Assembly (NCBI GenBank): GCA_017560085.1
Contig: JAFYPA010000128.1
Span: forward strand, 1 to 35,176
Direction: 5' to 3'
Length of the DNA stretch: 35,176 bases
Source: Clostridia bacterium
GTDB taxonomy: Bacteria; Bacillota; Clostridia; Oscillospirales; CAG-382
This document shows, in pieces, positions 24,712-32,838 of the stretch; within the stretch, counting starts at the first letter, position 1, and every line of letters begins with the position of its first letter. The translations under genes were made by a program, and so were the position numbers. The notes beneath the pieces are model-generated. The model did not search any database and was not told the origin of the DNA. It worked only from the letters and a program-made list of their open reading frames with translations.

Positions 24712-25629
24712 ATGTCAACTGCATCCGAACTTAAAATATACGATGTAATAATCATCGGCGGTGGTCCTGCGGGATATTCTGCCGCACTTTACGCCTCAAG
24801 AGCGGGCTACGAAGCCGTCGTTGTTGAAAGACTTTCCGCAGGCGGTCAGATGGCTCTCACGGGGGACATTGACAACTATCCCGGCTTTGAGGATGGCATA
24901 GACGGCTTCACTCTCGGAATGAAAATGCAACAGAGTGCCGAAAGATTCGGTGCTGTGACAAAATATGCCGAAATCCGTTCGGTTGATTTCTCGGGCGAGG
25001 TTAAAAGGCTGTACACACAGAAGGAGGAGCTTCTTGCGAGAAACGTAATAATCGCCAGCGGTGCAAACCCGAGGGAGCTCGGTGTTGACGGAGAAGCCGA
25101 CTACATCGGCAGAGGCGTTCATTACTGTGCTCACTGCGACGGCAGATTCTATAAGGACAAAACCGTAGCCGTAATCGGTGGAGGTAACTCTGCGGCGGCG
25201 GATGCGCTTTATCTTTCAAAGCTTGTGAAAAAGGTGTACCTCGTTCACAGACGTGACACTCTCCGCGCGGAAAAAATATATGCCGACAAGCTTTTTGAGG
25301 CAGAAAATGTGGAATTTCTGTGGGATAACAAGGTGGAAAGCCTTGAGGCGGGAGAGCGTGTAAATGCAATAAATCTCGTAAACCTCAAAAACGGCGAGAA
25401 GAGGAATCTTCCGATTGACGGCGTTTTCGTAAGCATAGGCAGAAGGCCCGCAACGGAATTCCTCGGCGGTGCACTGAGCCTTGATGGTAACGGCTACATC
25501 ATCGCAGGCGAGGACACAAAAACAAATATCGACGGCGTTTTTGCCGTGGGCGATGTCCGTACAAAGGAGCTTCGTCAGGTGGTAACTGCCGTTGCGGATG
25601 GTGCGGTTGCCGTTCATCATATAAAATAA
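24712..25629 (+). CDS. trxB: Thioredoxin reductase (NADPH)
   Basis: A 305-residue FAD enzyme that reduces thioredoxin. Motifs in order: FAD-binding GGGPAG (16-21), redox-active CAHC (Cys139, Cys142), NADPH-binding GGGNSA (156-161) and HRRDTLR (179-185), and the C-terminal FAD motif GVFAVGDV. The HRRxxxR element indicates NADPH rather than ferredoxin as donor. The redox pair has His where most bacterial enzymes have Thr (CATC). CGGAGGT supports the start. It is monocistronic and ends in its own terminator; no thioredoxin gene is adjacent. Confidence 0.95.
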   Translation: MSTASELKIYDVIIIGGGPAGYSAALYASRAGYEAVVVERLSAGGQMALTGDIDNYPGFEDGIDGFTLGMKMQQSAERFGAVTKYAEIRSVDFSGEVKRLYTQKEELLARNVIIASGANPRELGVDGEADYIGRGVHYCAHCDGRFYKDKTVAVIGGGNSAAADALYLSKLVKKVYLVHRRDTLRAEKIYADKLFEAENVEFLWDNKVESLEAGERVNAINLVNLKNGEKRNLPIDGVFVSIGRRPATEFLGGALSLDGNGYIIAGEDTKTNIDGVFAVGDVRTKELRQVVTAVADGAVAVHHIK

Positions 25630-25633
25630 AATC

Positions 25634-25677
25634 AAGCCCCGACAGCGATGCTTTACCGTTGCCGAGGCTTTTTCTTT
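25634..25677. terminator. Terminator between trxB and the 25697 gene
   Basis: AAGCCCCGACA pairs imperfectly (two mismatches) with TTGCCGAGGCTT, followed by TTTT. It sits between convergent genes and may serve both. Confidence 0.65.
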
Positions 25678-25696
25678 TGGGTTTAATTATTTCTGA

Positions 25697-26968
25697 TTAT
25701 TTCTGATTGTACTCAAAATCGTAAGGGTCGATAACATCCCAGTCCGCGGGCTTTACACCGAGGTCGGGAATATCCATCACGATACCGCCCTGAAGCGCTG
25801 ACTGATGTGCGATAAGTCCGGGAATATTGTATCTTGCAACCTCCCATATGTTTGTGGGAGAAAGCTTGCCCGTTGCCGCCGCCTTGCAGAAGTCGTCTAT
25901 GATGTAGTGATGCGTGCCGTTGTGACCGTTGTGAAGTCCTCTGAAGGATTCGGGTAGTCTCTTGCCGTCCTGAATGGGGGAGAAGTCAAAGAAGCCCGCA
26001 CCGTCCGCAATTTCCTGAATTGCCCTTGCGAAATCCGTGTTCACAAGCTTGTTGACCTCGGGCGGAGTGAGTCTTTCCGTAACATCGTTCATCTTTACCT
26101 TGCCCGGTCTTTCACTGTCCCAGTGGGCGAAATAATGCTTCGCAACGGAAAATTCATAGCCCGCATTTGTGCCGTAGAACTGTGAAATATATGTTTCGGG
26201 AGCCTTCCAGCCGACGTTTCTGTTTTCCGAAACTCTTGCAATACCGCCGTTGGAAAGGGTAAGGAGCATAGCCGTATTTCCGAAGGGATTGCCGTAAAGA
26301 TTCTGTCCGTCCGTGCCGTAAATATCCGTTCTTTCCGTGCTGACATATCCGAGCGCACGGACACTTGTGGCGTAAACTCCGGGCATGGAGCTGAGTATCA
26401 TAGAGGTGGAATGGGTGGGATAGTACATAGGCGGAATACCCGCATACTCTCTCCATCTGTCGCCGCCGCTGGACTTGAAGCTTTCCTCCATATTTCTTAT
26501 ATCGTGGTTGTACTGTGCCTCCGCATAAACGAAGTTACCGAATTCGCCCTTTGCAAACTTCTCACGGCAGAAGAGTGTTGCCGCTCTGTAGTAGCCCGTT
26601 TCACCCATTGAATATGTGAGTCTCGTCTCGCGGACAAGTCTTTCTATTTCACGGATTTCATCAATTGAAATTGAGCAGGGAACAGCGCTGTAAACGTGCT
26701 TGCCCGCCTTGAGTGCCTCGATTACCATAGGTCCGTGCTTCTGTCTTTCCGTGAAAATCGCAACGGCGTTCACCTCGGGACTTGCAAGTGCCGTCTCGAA
26801 GCTTTCTATAATTTCAACATTGTGTCTTTTGCTGTAGTCCTCGGCTCTTTCACCTCTTATGTCGCAAACATAAACCTTTGCTACCTCGGGGTGAGCCTTG
26901 AAAAGCGGAACGAAAAAGTCCGCAAATCTTCCGCAGCCTATCATTGCAATAGTAAGCTTTGTTTTCAT
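25697..26968 (-). CDS. Gfo/Idh/MocA-family protein, GH109-like (paralogue 2)
   Basis: A 423-residue NAD-binding protein. The Rossmann motif is GCGRFADFF (11-19). SAVP (94-97) stands where dehydrogenases have EKP. The GH109-type active-site pattern is the clearest of the three paralogues: Glu123 in GETGYY, Tyr153 and His155 in QYNHDIR, Tyr183 and His186 in YYPTHS. I infer an NAD-dependent glycosidase or glycoside oxidoreductase. It has its own promoter (27025-27053) preceded by a 17-bp site identical to one upstream of the paralogue at 28174, so the AraC protein encoded between them probably controls both. GTAGGA lies just before the ATG. Confidence 0.87.
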   Translation of the reverse strand: MKTKLTIAMIGCGRFADFFVPLFKAHPEVAKVYVCDIRGERAEDYSKRHNVEIIESFETALASPEVNAVAIFTERQKHGPMVIEALKAGKHVYSAVPCSISIDEIREIERLVRETRLTYSMGETGYYRAATLFCREKFAKGEFGNFVYAEAQYNHDIRNMEESFKSSGGDRWREYAGIPPMYYPTHSTSMILSSMPGVYATSVRALGYVSTERTDIYGTDGQNLYGNPFGNTAMLLTLSNGGIARVSENRNVGWKAPETYISQFYGTNAGYEFSVAKHYFAHWDSERPGKVKMNDVTERLTPPEVNKLVNTDFARAIQEIADGAGFFDFSPIQDGKRLPESFRGLHNGHNGTHHYIIDDFCKAAATGKLSPTNIWEVARYNIPGLIAHQSALQGGIVMDIPDLGVKPADWDVIDPYDFEYNQK

Positions 26969-27024
26969 AATATCCTACCGTATATCCTTTCGAAAATTTG
27001 GCATTTATCTATTTTTGTGTTTTC

Positions 27025-27053
27025 ATTATACACCCATAACACAATAAAGTAAA
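27025..27053 (-). promoter_or_regulatory. Promoter of paralogue 2
   Basis: Minus-strand TTTACT (27053-27048), 17-bp spacer and perfect TATAAT (27030-27025), 56 bases before the start codon. Confidence 0.8.
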
Positions 27054-27073
27054 TGCTTTTTATCTACATCGGC

Positions 27074-27090
27074 TTGTCATTTTTGTACTT
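27074..27090 (-). promoter_or_regulatory. Probable AraC operator upstream of paralogue 2
   Basis: The minus strand reads AAGTACAAAAATGACAA, identical over 17 bases to 28055-28071. In both places the core ends exactly 21 bp upstream of a TTTAC -35 box. It lies between the AraC stop codon and the paralogue 2 promoter. Confidence 0.75.
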
Positions 27091-27093
27091 CGG

Positions 27094-27951
27094 TTACGTA
27101 TTTCTGTAATCGGAGGGGCTCATTCCCATTCTCTTGCGGAATGCCTTTGAAAAATGCACCGCCCCCGAAAAGCCCGTAAGCCTTGCAATCTCCGAAACGG
27201 AAAGCACCTCGCTTCGAAGCTTCTCCGCCGCAAGATTTATTCTGCGCTCAAGAATGTAGTCGTGAAGCGTTGTCCCCGTGTGCTTTTTGAATATGCGGTT
27301 GATGTAGGAGGCGTTGAAGTGGAATTTTTTCGCAATTTCCGCATTGGATAAGTCCTCGCCGAGATTTTCTCCCACATATTCGATAACGCTTCTCACAAGC
27401 GGAGCGGATTTTTCCTCATCTGCACGCTCCTTTTCCGTGGCAAGCTTTAAAATCGCATATATAAGTGCCTTGACGGCATTGGAAAGAAACCTTCCCGAAT
27501 AGCTTCCGCCTACGGAATATTCCGTAACAATCATACGGAAAAGAGGCTCAAGGCTGGATGCATTCTGCAGGACAATGGGCGAATTGAGAATCGGCTCGTC
27601 GGAAATCTCACCGCAGTCCATTTTCTGATTTTCGGGGAAATTTTCCTCGTGGAAGGGATGAAAGGTTGCCGTTATATCGGAAAATTTATTGCTGTAGTCG
27701 AAATTTATAATGTAAAACTGCATTTCCGATACGTTCCATATATAAGGCGTACCCGCACCGAAAATAACCGTGCTTCCTTTGCACAGAGTATAAGTCTTGC
27801 CCTCTGCCGTAATTTCGCCCGTACCGGAAATTATGTGAAAAATTCTTGAATCCACGGTGCGAAGCGTGTAATGTATATCCGCCGCCTTTGACTCCGAAAG
27901 AGTACCTCTTACCGCCTGACGCACAAAGGGAAGCTCCCGTGACAGCTCCAT
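27094..27951 (-). CDS. AraC-family transcriptional regulator
   Basis: A 285-residue regulator with an N-terminal cupin domain (GKTYTLCKGSTVIFGAGTPY-type block) and two C-terminal helix-turn-helix motifs (LSNAEIAKKFHFNASYINR and LSVSEIARLTGFSGAVHF) with the SKAFRKRMGMSPSDYR ending. I start it at 27951, where GGAGGTG lies five bases upstream; longer in-frame starts fall in the promoter region. It sits between two GH109-like genes whose promoters carry the same 17-bp site, which makes it their probable activator. A tandem TTTGACC TTTGACC (27970-27983) lies in its own leader. Confidence 0.92.
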   Translation of the reverse strand: MELSRELPFVRQAVRGTLSESKAADIHYTLRTVDSRIFHIISGTGEITAEGKTYTLCKGSTVIFGAGTPYIWNVSEMQFYIINFDYSNKFSDITATFHPFHEENFPENQKMDCGEISDEPILNSPIVLQNASSLEPLFRMIVTEYSVGGSYSGRFLSNAVKALIYAILKLATEKERADEEKSAPLVRSVIEYVGENLGEDLSNAEIAKKFHFNASYINRIFKKHTGTTLHDYILERRINLAAEKLRSEVLSVSEIARLTGFSGAVHFSKAFRKRMGMSPSDYRNT

Positions 27952-27988
27952 AGTGTCACCTCCGTATATTTTGACCTTTGACCTTTTC

Positions 27989-28017
27989 AGCATATCACAA
28001 AAAAACAAGTTTGTAAA
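27989..28017 (-). promoter_or_regulatory. Promoter of the AraC gene at 27094
   Basis: Minus-strand TTTACA (28017-28012), 17-bp spacer and TG-extended TATGCT (27994-27989). Confidence 0.6.
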
Positions 28018-28054
28018 GAGCTTTATGCGTAAATTCGGGAAAAATCCAAAAGGA

Positions 28055-28071
28055 AAGTACAAAAATGACAA
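28055..28071 (+). promoter_or_regulatory. Probable AraC operator upstream of paralogue 3
   Basis: AAGTACAAAAATGACAA, the same 17 bases as at 27074-27090 in opposite orientation. The core AAAAATGACA recurs at 28082-28091, 21 bp (two helical turns) further on and directly against the -35 box, as expected for an AraC activator binding as two direct half-sites. Confidence 0.75.
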
Positions 28072-28091
28072 CTCCGTGTTTAAAAATGACA

Positions 28092-28120
28092 TTTACAACA
28101 AGGCTTTCGGAGGATATAAT
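28092..28120 (+). promoter_or_regulatory. Promoter of paralogue 3 and the acetyltransferase
   Basis: TTTACA (28092-28097), 17-bp spacer and perfect TATAAT (28115-28120). Confidence 0.8.
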
Positions 28121-28173
28121 AAAACCGTAATCAAAATAAAATATTTTGCATTCTTCACAAGGAGATTTACATA

Positions 28174-29382
28174 ATGAACGAAAAGCTTACAATAGCAATA
28201 GTCGGCTGCGGAGCCTTCGCACAGTTTTTCGTGCCGCTCTTCAAGGCACATCCCAACACGGAAAAGGTTTACGTGTGCGACATTATTGCCGAGCGTGCAA
28301 AGGAATACTCCGAGCGATTCGGCGTTGAGATAATAGACACCTACGAGCAGATTCTCGAGGACAAGAGCATAAACTGTATAGCAAACTTCACACAGAGACA
28401 CCTCCACGGAGACATAGTGAAAAGAGCACTCAGAGCTGGCAAAAACGTCTACAGCGCCGTACCTATGGCATCCACCGTTGAGGAATGCCGTGAGATAGTT
28501 GAGCTTGTACGGGAGAGCGGAAAAATCTATATGCTCGGCGAGACCTGCTACTATTACCCCTGCGCAATGTATTGCCGTGAAGCCTATGCCGAGGGTAAAT
28601 TCGGTAAATTCAAGTACGGTGCATCACAGTATTACCACCATATCGACGCCATAAGCTACGGCAAGCGCCACGCCGAAAGAGGAATGCCTCCGCTTCTTTA
28701 TCCTACCCACTCGACGGGCATGATTCTTGCGGCGGTTGATTCATATGCTGTGAAGGTATCCTGCTTCGGCACGAAGGCAGACCCGTCCGACGATGCATTC
28801 GGCAAGGGTAACAACGAATGGGACAACGAATTTATCGACCAGTTCATTCTTATGGAGCTTGCAAACGGCGGTTGTGCGAGAGTTACCGAGGCAAGAAGCT
28901 TCGGATGGTGTAAGCCCAGCTCGTATATATCCTCCCTCTACGGCACAAAGGGCGGATACGAATTCAGCAACGCACAGCATATTCTTGTGGAAAAGGATAT
29001 GACAATCGGCAAGGACGAAAAGGAAAGAGTAAACCTTACCGATGTCAGCGACTACGTAAACACCTCGGGAATGCTTGAAAACTACGGCTCTCCCGACTTC
29101 AAAAACAAGGTAGCCAACGGCGAATGGCAATGGGACTGCGTTGCAAAGGTGCAGGCAAAGGAAATGGAAAGACTCCCCAAGGAATACGCCTCTCTTCCCA
29201 ACGGCCATATGGCAACTCATAAGCTTCTTATAGACGACTTCTGCACCGCCGCATTTACGGGCAAAAAGCCGATTCTCGACGAGAAATTCGCCGCCCGTGT
29301 AAATCTTCCGGGACTTGTTGCCATAGAGTCCGCAAAGAACGGCGGTATACCGATGGAAGTTCCCACATTCTTCCTTGATTAA
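28174..29382 (+). CDS. Gfo/Idh/MocA-family protein, GH109-like (paralogue 3)
   Basis: A 402-residue NAD-binding protein. Its first 60 residues are close to those of paralogue 2 (GCGAFAQFFVPLFKAHP). It carries SAVP (94-97) instead of EKP, and the GH109-type residues Glu123 in GETCYY, Tyr153 and His155 in QYYHH, and Tyr176 and His179 in LLYPTHS. It is shorter than its paralogues around 160-175. Expected activity: NAD-linked glycoside cleavage or oxidation. AAGGAG precedes the ATG. It shares a divergent region with the AraC gene and is followed at 18 bases by the acetyltransferase gene in the same transcript. Confidence 0.87.
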   Translation: MNEKLTIAIVGCGAFAQFFVPLFKAHPNTEKVYVCDIIAERAKEYSERFGVEIIDTYEQILEDKSINCIANFTQRHLHGDIVKRALRAGKNVYSAVPMASTVEECREIVELVRESGKIYMLGETCYYYPCAMYCREAYAEGKFGKFKYGASQYYHHIDAISYGKRHAERGMPPLLYPTHSTGMILAAVDSYAVKVSCFGTKADPSDDAFGKGNNEWDNEFIDQFILMELANGGCARVTEARSFGWCKPSSYISSLYGTKGGYEFSNAQHILVEKDMTIGKDEKERVNLTDVSDYVNTSGMLENYGSPDFKNKVANGEWQWDCVAKVQAKEMERLPKEYASLPNGHMATHKLLIDDFCTAAFTGKKPILDEKFAARVNLPGLVAIESAKNGGIPMEVPTFFLD

Positions 29383-29400
29383 AAATATTGAGGTGACATA

Positions 29401-29958
29401 ATGAAACAGTTATATATGCGAAGAAGGGGCGGGCACACAGAGGAGCATACTCTCCCCGAAGGCTACACCCTACAGTTCTTCGACGGCACAAAGGAAGCGG
29501 TAAACGACTGGCTTGATATCTGCCTTGGCGGACTTATTCCCGACAAATCCTTCAGCCACTTTCAGAACGCCATACTGAACAAGCCCGATATAAACCCGAT
29601 GAATGATATATTTTTTGTCCTATCCCCCGACGGAATCCGTGTTGCAACAACCACCTGCATAAGGCGTCCCGAGGGGATAGGCGGAGTTCATATGGTAGCC
29701 GCTCTTGAGGAATCAAGAGGCAAGGGCATAGGGCATTTCCTCATAACCAAAGCGGTAAACATCCTTGCCGACCGTGGCTTTACCGAAATGGGACTTACCA
29801 CCGACGACTTCAGGCTTCCCGCGATAAAAACCTATCTCGATGCGGGCTTCCGACCTTATCTTGTTCACGATGACGATAGTGATATGGTGAAGCGCTGGGA
29901 CGATGTTCTTGAAAAGCTCGGATATCCCAAGGTTGAATATTATCCCGAAGAAGAATAA
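29401..29958 (+). CDS. GNAT-family N-acetyltransferase
   Basis: A 185-residue acetyl-CoA-dependent acyltransferase. Motif A is clear: VAALEESRGKGIGHFLI with the pyrophosphate-binding RGKGIG at 106-111. The downstream MGLTTDDFRLPAIKTYLDAGF is the usual strand-helix-strand that closes the fold. Acceptor unknown. GAGGTG precedes the ATG. It follows paralogue 3 by 18 bases and ends at a strong terminator, so it shares the AraC-controlled promoter; acetylation of an amino sugar released by that enzyme is possible but is inference. Confidence 0.88.
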   Translation: MKQLYMRRRGGHTEEHTLPEGYTLQFFDGTKEAVNDWLDICLGGLIPDKSFSHFQNAILNKPDINPMNDIFFVLSPDGIRVATTTCIRRPEGIGGVHMVAALEESRGKGIGHFLITKAVNILADRGFTEMGLTTDDFRLPAIKTYLDAGFRPYLVHDDDSDMVKRWDDVLEKLGYPKVEYYPEEE

Positions 29959-29968
29959 AACACGGCAG

Positions 29969-30002
29969 ACGGTACGAAGATTTTGCTTCGTGCCGTTTTT
30001 TA
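29969..30002 (+). terminator. Terminator after the acetyltransferase
   Basis: ACGGTACGAAG pairs with CTTCGTGCCGT over 11 bp (one G-U) around ATTTTG, followed by six T. Confidence 0.9.
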
Positions 30003-30049
30003 TGTACAAATCACCCACACAAAGTTTTTGTAAAAATATAAATTTCCTA

Positions 30050-30078
30050 TCGACAAACGGGAAAATATGTGCTACAAT
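30050..30078 (+). promoter_or_regulatory. Promoter of the alpha/beta hydrolase gene
   Basis: TCGACA (30050-30055), 17-bp spacer and TACAAT (30073-30078) preceded by TG. Confidence 0.6.
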
Positions 30079-30133
30079 GTAGGCACAGATTCCAAAACAG
30101 TCTGAATTCAAGCAATTACATAAAAGGACAATT

Positions 30134-30943
30134 ATGATTTACAAAAAGATACCGCTTGACAGCAAAAACGAAAACATTTTTCTTGAATGCTTCATCGCGG
30201 AAAAGATTCCCCACTTCACAAGAAAGGCAATTCTCGTAATCCCCGGCGGAGGCTATGCCTGTGTATGTGCAGACAGAGAGGGCGAGCCGATTGCACACGC
30301 ATTTATGGCGCGCGGATACAACGCATTTGTGCTTCATTACTCGGTTGTGGAAAACAGTGAGGATGCAAAATTCCCCGCACAGCTTATCGAGGCGGCAAAA
30401 TCCATAAAGTATATAAAGGACAACGCAGAGGAATTCGGTCACGATGCGGACAAGGTCTTTGTAACCGGCTTCTCGGCGGGCGGACATCTTTGCGCGTCCA
30501 CGGGTATTCTCTGGAATCTCCCCGAAATCTATGAGGCGGTTGATATGCCCTACGGCTACAACAAGCCCGCGGGAATTATGCCGATATACCCCGTAATCAC
30601 AGGTTTTTGCCGTACCTTCGTAAACCTTTACAGAAGGGACGAGCTTACAGAGGAGGACATAGCAAGGGTAAGCCTTGACCTTCACGTTAACTCCGAATCC
30701 AGTCCCGCATTTATCGTTCACACGGCAAACGATCAGGTTGTACCCGTAGCGAACTCACTCAAGCTTGCGGGCGCATACGCCAAGGCGGGAGTTCCCTTTG
30801 AGATTCACGTTTATCCCGATGCTCCCCACGGTGCGGCTCTCGGCAATGCGATAACAATGCTCGATGTTCCCAAGTGGAACGATGCGGCGATTGCTAAGTG
30901 GGTGGAGAATGCGGACTATTGGACGGAGAAGGTGTTTGGATAA
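30134..30943 (+). CDS. Alpha/beta hydrolase, BD-FAE/acetyl-esterase-like
   Basis: A 269-residue cytoplasmic serine esterase. The oxyanion-hole motif PGGGY is at 37-41, the nucleophile Ser114 sits in GFSAGGH, and Asp200 (TANDQVVP) and His232 (APHGAA) complete the triad. The pattern is that of small carbohydrate-ester hydrolases (BD-FAE and xylan acetyl esterase-like). AAAGGA precedes the ATG. No signal peptide, so it should act on an imported substrate, perhaps an acetylated sugar, which would suit the neighbouring glycoside genes. The stop codon is the first triplet of a heptamer repeat. Confidence 0.9.
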   Translation: MIYKKIPLDSKNENIFLECFIAEKIPHFTRKAILVIPGGGYACVCADREGEPIAHAFMARGYNAFVLHYSVVENSEDAKFPAQLIEAAKSIKYIKDNAEEFGHDADKVFVTGFSAGGHLCASTGILWNLPEIYEAVDMPYGYNKPAGIMPIYPVITGFCRTFVNLYRRDELTEEDIARVSLDLHVNSESSPAFIVHTANDQVVPVANSLKLAGAYAKAGVPFEIHVYPDAPHGAALGNAITMLDVPKWNDAAIAKWVENADYWTEKVFG

Positions 30944-30972
30944 TGCATAATGCATAATGCATAATGCATAAT
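30941..30972. repeat. Heptamer tandem repeat TAATGCA x4.6
   Basis: Four and a half perfect copies of TAATGCA begin at the stop codon of the hydrolase gene. A hairpin GAAAGC-TTC-GCTTTC follows at about 30980-30994. Confidence 0.9.
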
Positions 30973-31070
30973 CGAGGTTGAAAGCTTCGCTTTCTTCATT
31001 AGATTTTAGTTTTATATTGATTGAATTTTATTGTTCGGCTTGTAAGTCGGATGAAAAGGAGGATATAATT

Positions 31071-32585
31071 ATGATAATTAAGCAGAAGGAGTATCTTGAT
31101 AAGGTTCGTGCTTGCTTTATGGGCAAGAATATAGGCGGTACTCTCGGTACTCCCGTTGAAGGTAAAAGAGGTGTATTCAACATTGAATTTTACACCCACG
31201 ACACTTCAAAGGGCGCTCTTCCCAATGACGACCTTGACCTTCAGCTCGTATGGCTTGTAGCCGCAGAGCGTTACGGCAACAAGGTAAACTCGCAGATACT
31301 TGCAGATTACTGGGCGGCAAGAATTTATGCCCATTGGAACGAATACGGTCAGGGTAAGGTAAACGTAAAGAACGGACTTGTTCCTCCCGTTTCGGGCGCA
31401 TATCATAACCCCATGAAGGACTCAAACGGTGCGTGGATAAGAAGTGAAATCTGGGCTTGTCTTTGCCCGGGACATCCGGAGCTTGCCGTACAGTATGCCT
31501 TTGAGGATTCCTCCGTTGATCATGCGGACGAGGGTATATATGCGGAGGTGTTCACAGCGGCACTCGAATCTGCGGCATTTGTTGAAAAGGACTTTGAAAA
31601 GCTTGTTGATATAGCTCTTTCCTATCTTCCTGCGGACTGTGCCATTGCAGGCGTTGTAAGACTTGTTCAGAAGTGCAAAAAGGACGGTCTTACATGGCGC
31701 GAGGCGAGAAAGGAAGTACTTACACAGTATCCTGACGGATTTGTTCACCATGTTCTTCCTTGTGAGCCGGAGGATGTTGTACCCGTAGGCAAGAAGGGCT
31801 TTGATGCTCCCGCTAATATCGGTATCGTTATGATAGGCTGGCTTTACGGTGAGGGAGATTTTGCAAAGACACTTTGTACTGCCGCAAATTGCGGAGAGGA
31901 CGGTGACTGCACCTGTGCAACTCTCGGCGCACTTTGGGGAATTCTTCACGGTATGGACGGTATTCCGCAGAAGTGGATAGAGCCTATCGGTGAGGATATA
32001 AAGGTCGGCTGTGTTGATATGACACACGAGGGAACACTTATCCCCAAAACTATTTCCGCACTTACAAAGAGAGTGGCAAATCTTATGCCTGCATTTATGA
32101 CACACAACGTGGATATAACCGCAGAGGACGGCTTTGAAATAAGCGCACTTGAGGGAGATAAGCTCTTTGACTCATATGAGCTTCCCAAGGATCTTTATGT
32201 GACAACTCACAACTTCAAGGAGCTTTGCGAGATAAGAAATCCCATGTCCTGCAAGGTGGACAGCCCCTTCCTTACAACATATCTCGTTTATAACAACGGT
32301 ATTGAAATCTCCGAGGGCGTTGAAACAAGCTTTAAGCTTGTCTTTAAGCCAAACTTCCGTCAGGGCTGGGCAGATGTGAAAATCAATATGCCTGCGGATT
32401 GGGAGGTAAAGCCCGGACATAAGGCAATGCTTCCTTACGGTATGTACTACGATGACTACTCAGAGCACGAAATCAGATTTACACCTCATAATCTTACCGA
32501 GGGTATGTATGAATTCGGCATCGAAATAAGAGTGGGCGAGGTTAGAATCCCGAGATTCGTTCCCGTAACTCTCATTGTTAAATAA
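31071..32585 (+). CDS. ADP-ribosylglycohydrolase-family protein with extra C-terminal domain
   Basis: A 504-residue protein. The N-terminal 370 residues match the all-helical ADP_ribosyl_GH fold: ACFMGKNIGGTLGTPVEG at the start, acidic metal-site block NDDLDLQ (52-58), and GEDGDCTCATLGALWG in the last third, where the second metal cluster lies. Residues 400-504 form a beta-rich domain not found in DraG. The start at 31071 follows AAAGGAGGA; a longer frame has no ribosome binding site. Members of this family in gut anaerobes often lie in sugar or nucleoside catabolic loci, so the substrate may be an N- or O-glycoside rather than ADP-ribosyl protein. No ADP-ribosyltransferase is nearby. Confidence 0.88.
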   Translation: MIIKQKEYLDKVRACFMGKNIGGTLGTPVEGKRGVFNIEFYTHDTSKGALPNDDLDLQLVWLVAAERYGNKVNSQILADYWAARIYAHWNEYGQGKVNVKNGLVPPVSGAYHNPMKDSNGAWIRSEIWACLCPGHPELAVQYAFEDSSVDHADEGIYAEVFTAALESAAFVEKDFEKLVDIALSYLPADCAIAGVVRLVQKCKKDGLTWREARKEVLTQYPDGFVHHVLPCEPEDVVPVGKKGFDAPANIGIVMIGWLYGEGDFAKTLCTAANCGEDGDCTCATLGALWGILHGMDGIPQKWIEPIGEDIKVGCVDMTHEGTLIPKTISALTKRVANLMPAFMTHNVDITAEDGFEISALEGDKLFDSYELPKDLYVTTHNFKELCEIRNPMSCKVDSPFLTTYLVYNNGIEISEGVETSFKLVFKPNFRQGWADVKINMPADWEVKPGHKAMLPYGMYYDDYSEHEIRFTPHNLTEGMYEFGIEIRVGEVRIPRFVPVTLIVK

Positions 32586-32596
32586 AGCATAATCAA

Positions 32597-32639
32597 GGAC
32601 GGCTTTTCGGGGCGTAATTCGCCTCGGAGAGCCGTTTTC
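32597..32639 (+). terminator. Terminator after the ADP-ribosylglycohydrolase-like gene
   Basis: ACGGCT (32599-32604) pairs with AGCCGT (32630-32635), with an inner GGCG/CGCC stem, then TTTT. Confidence 0.75.
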
Positions 32640-32773
32640 GCCTTTCAATGCGGACGGTGTCGGAAATCGGGATTTTTACAGGCTGAGCAGATGGTGAAAA
32701 GTTGCTCAATTTGTCAAATATTGAGGTGCAATTTTGTTAAATGCTCCAAAAATTCACAAATTTCAAAAAACTG

Positions 32774-32802
32774 TTGCAAAATGCGGAAAAATAGTGTACA
32801 CT
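32774..32802 (+). promoter_or_regulatory. Promoter of the ABC exporter gene
   Basis: TTGCAA (32774-32779), 17-bp spacer and TACACT (32797-32802) preceded by TG, 37 bases before the start codon. Confidence 0.6.
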
Positions 32803-32838
32803 AACCGCGAAAAGGCTGAATTGAAAGGATGTGACCTT

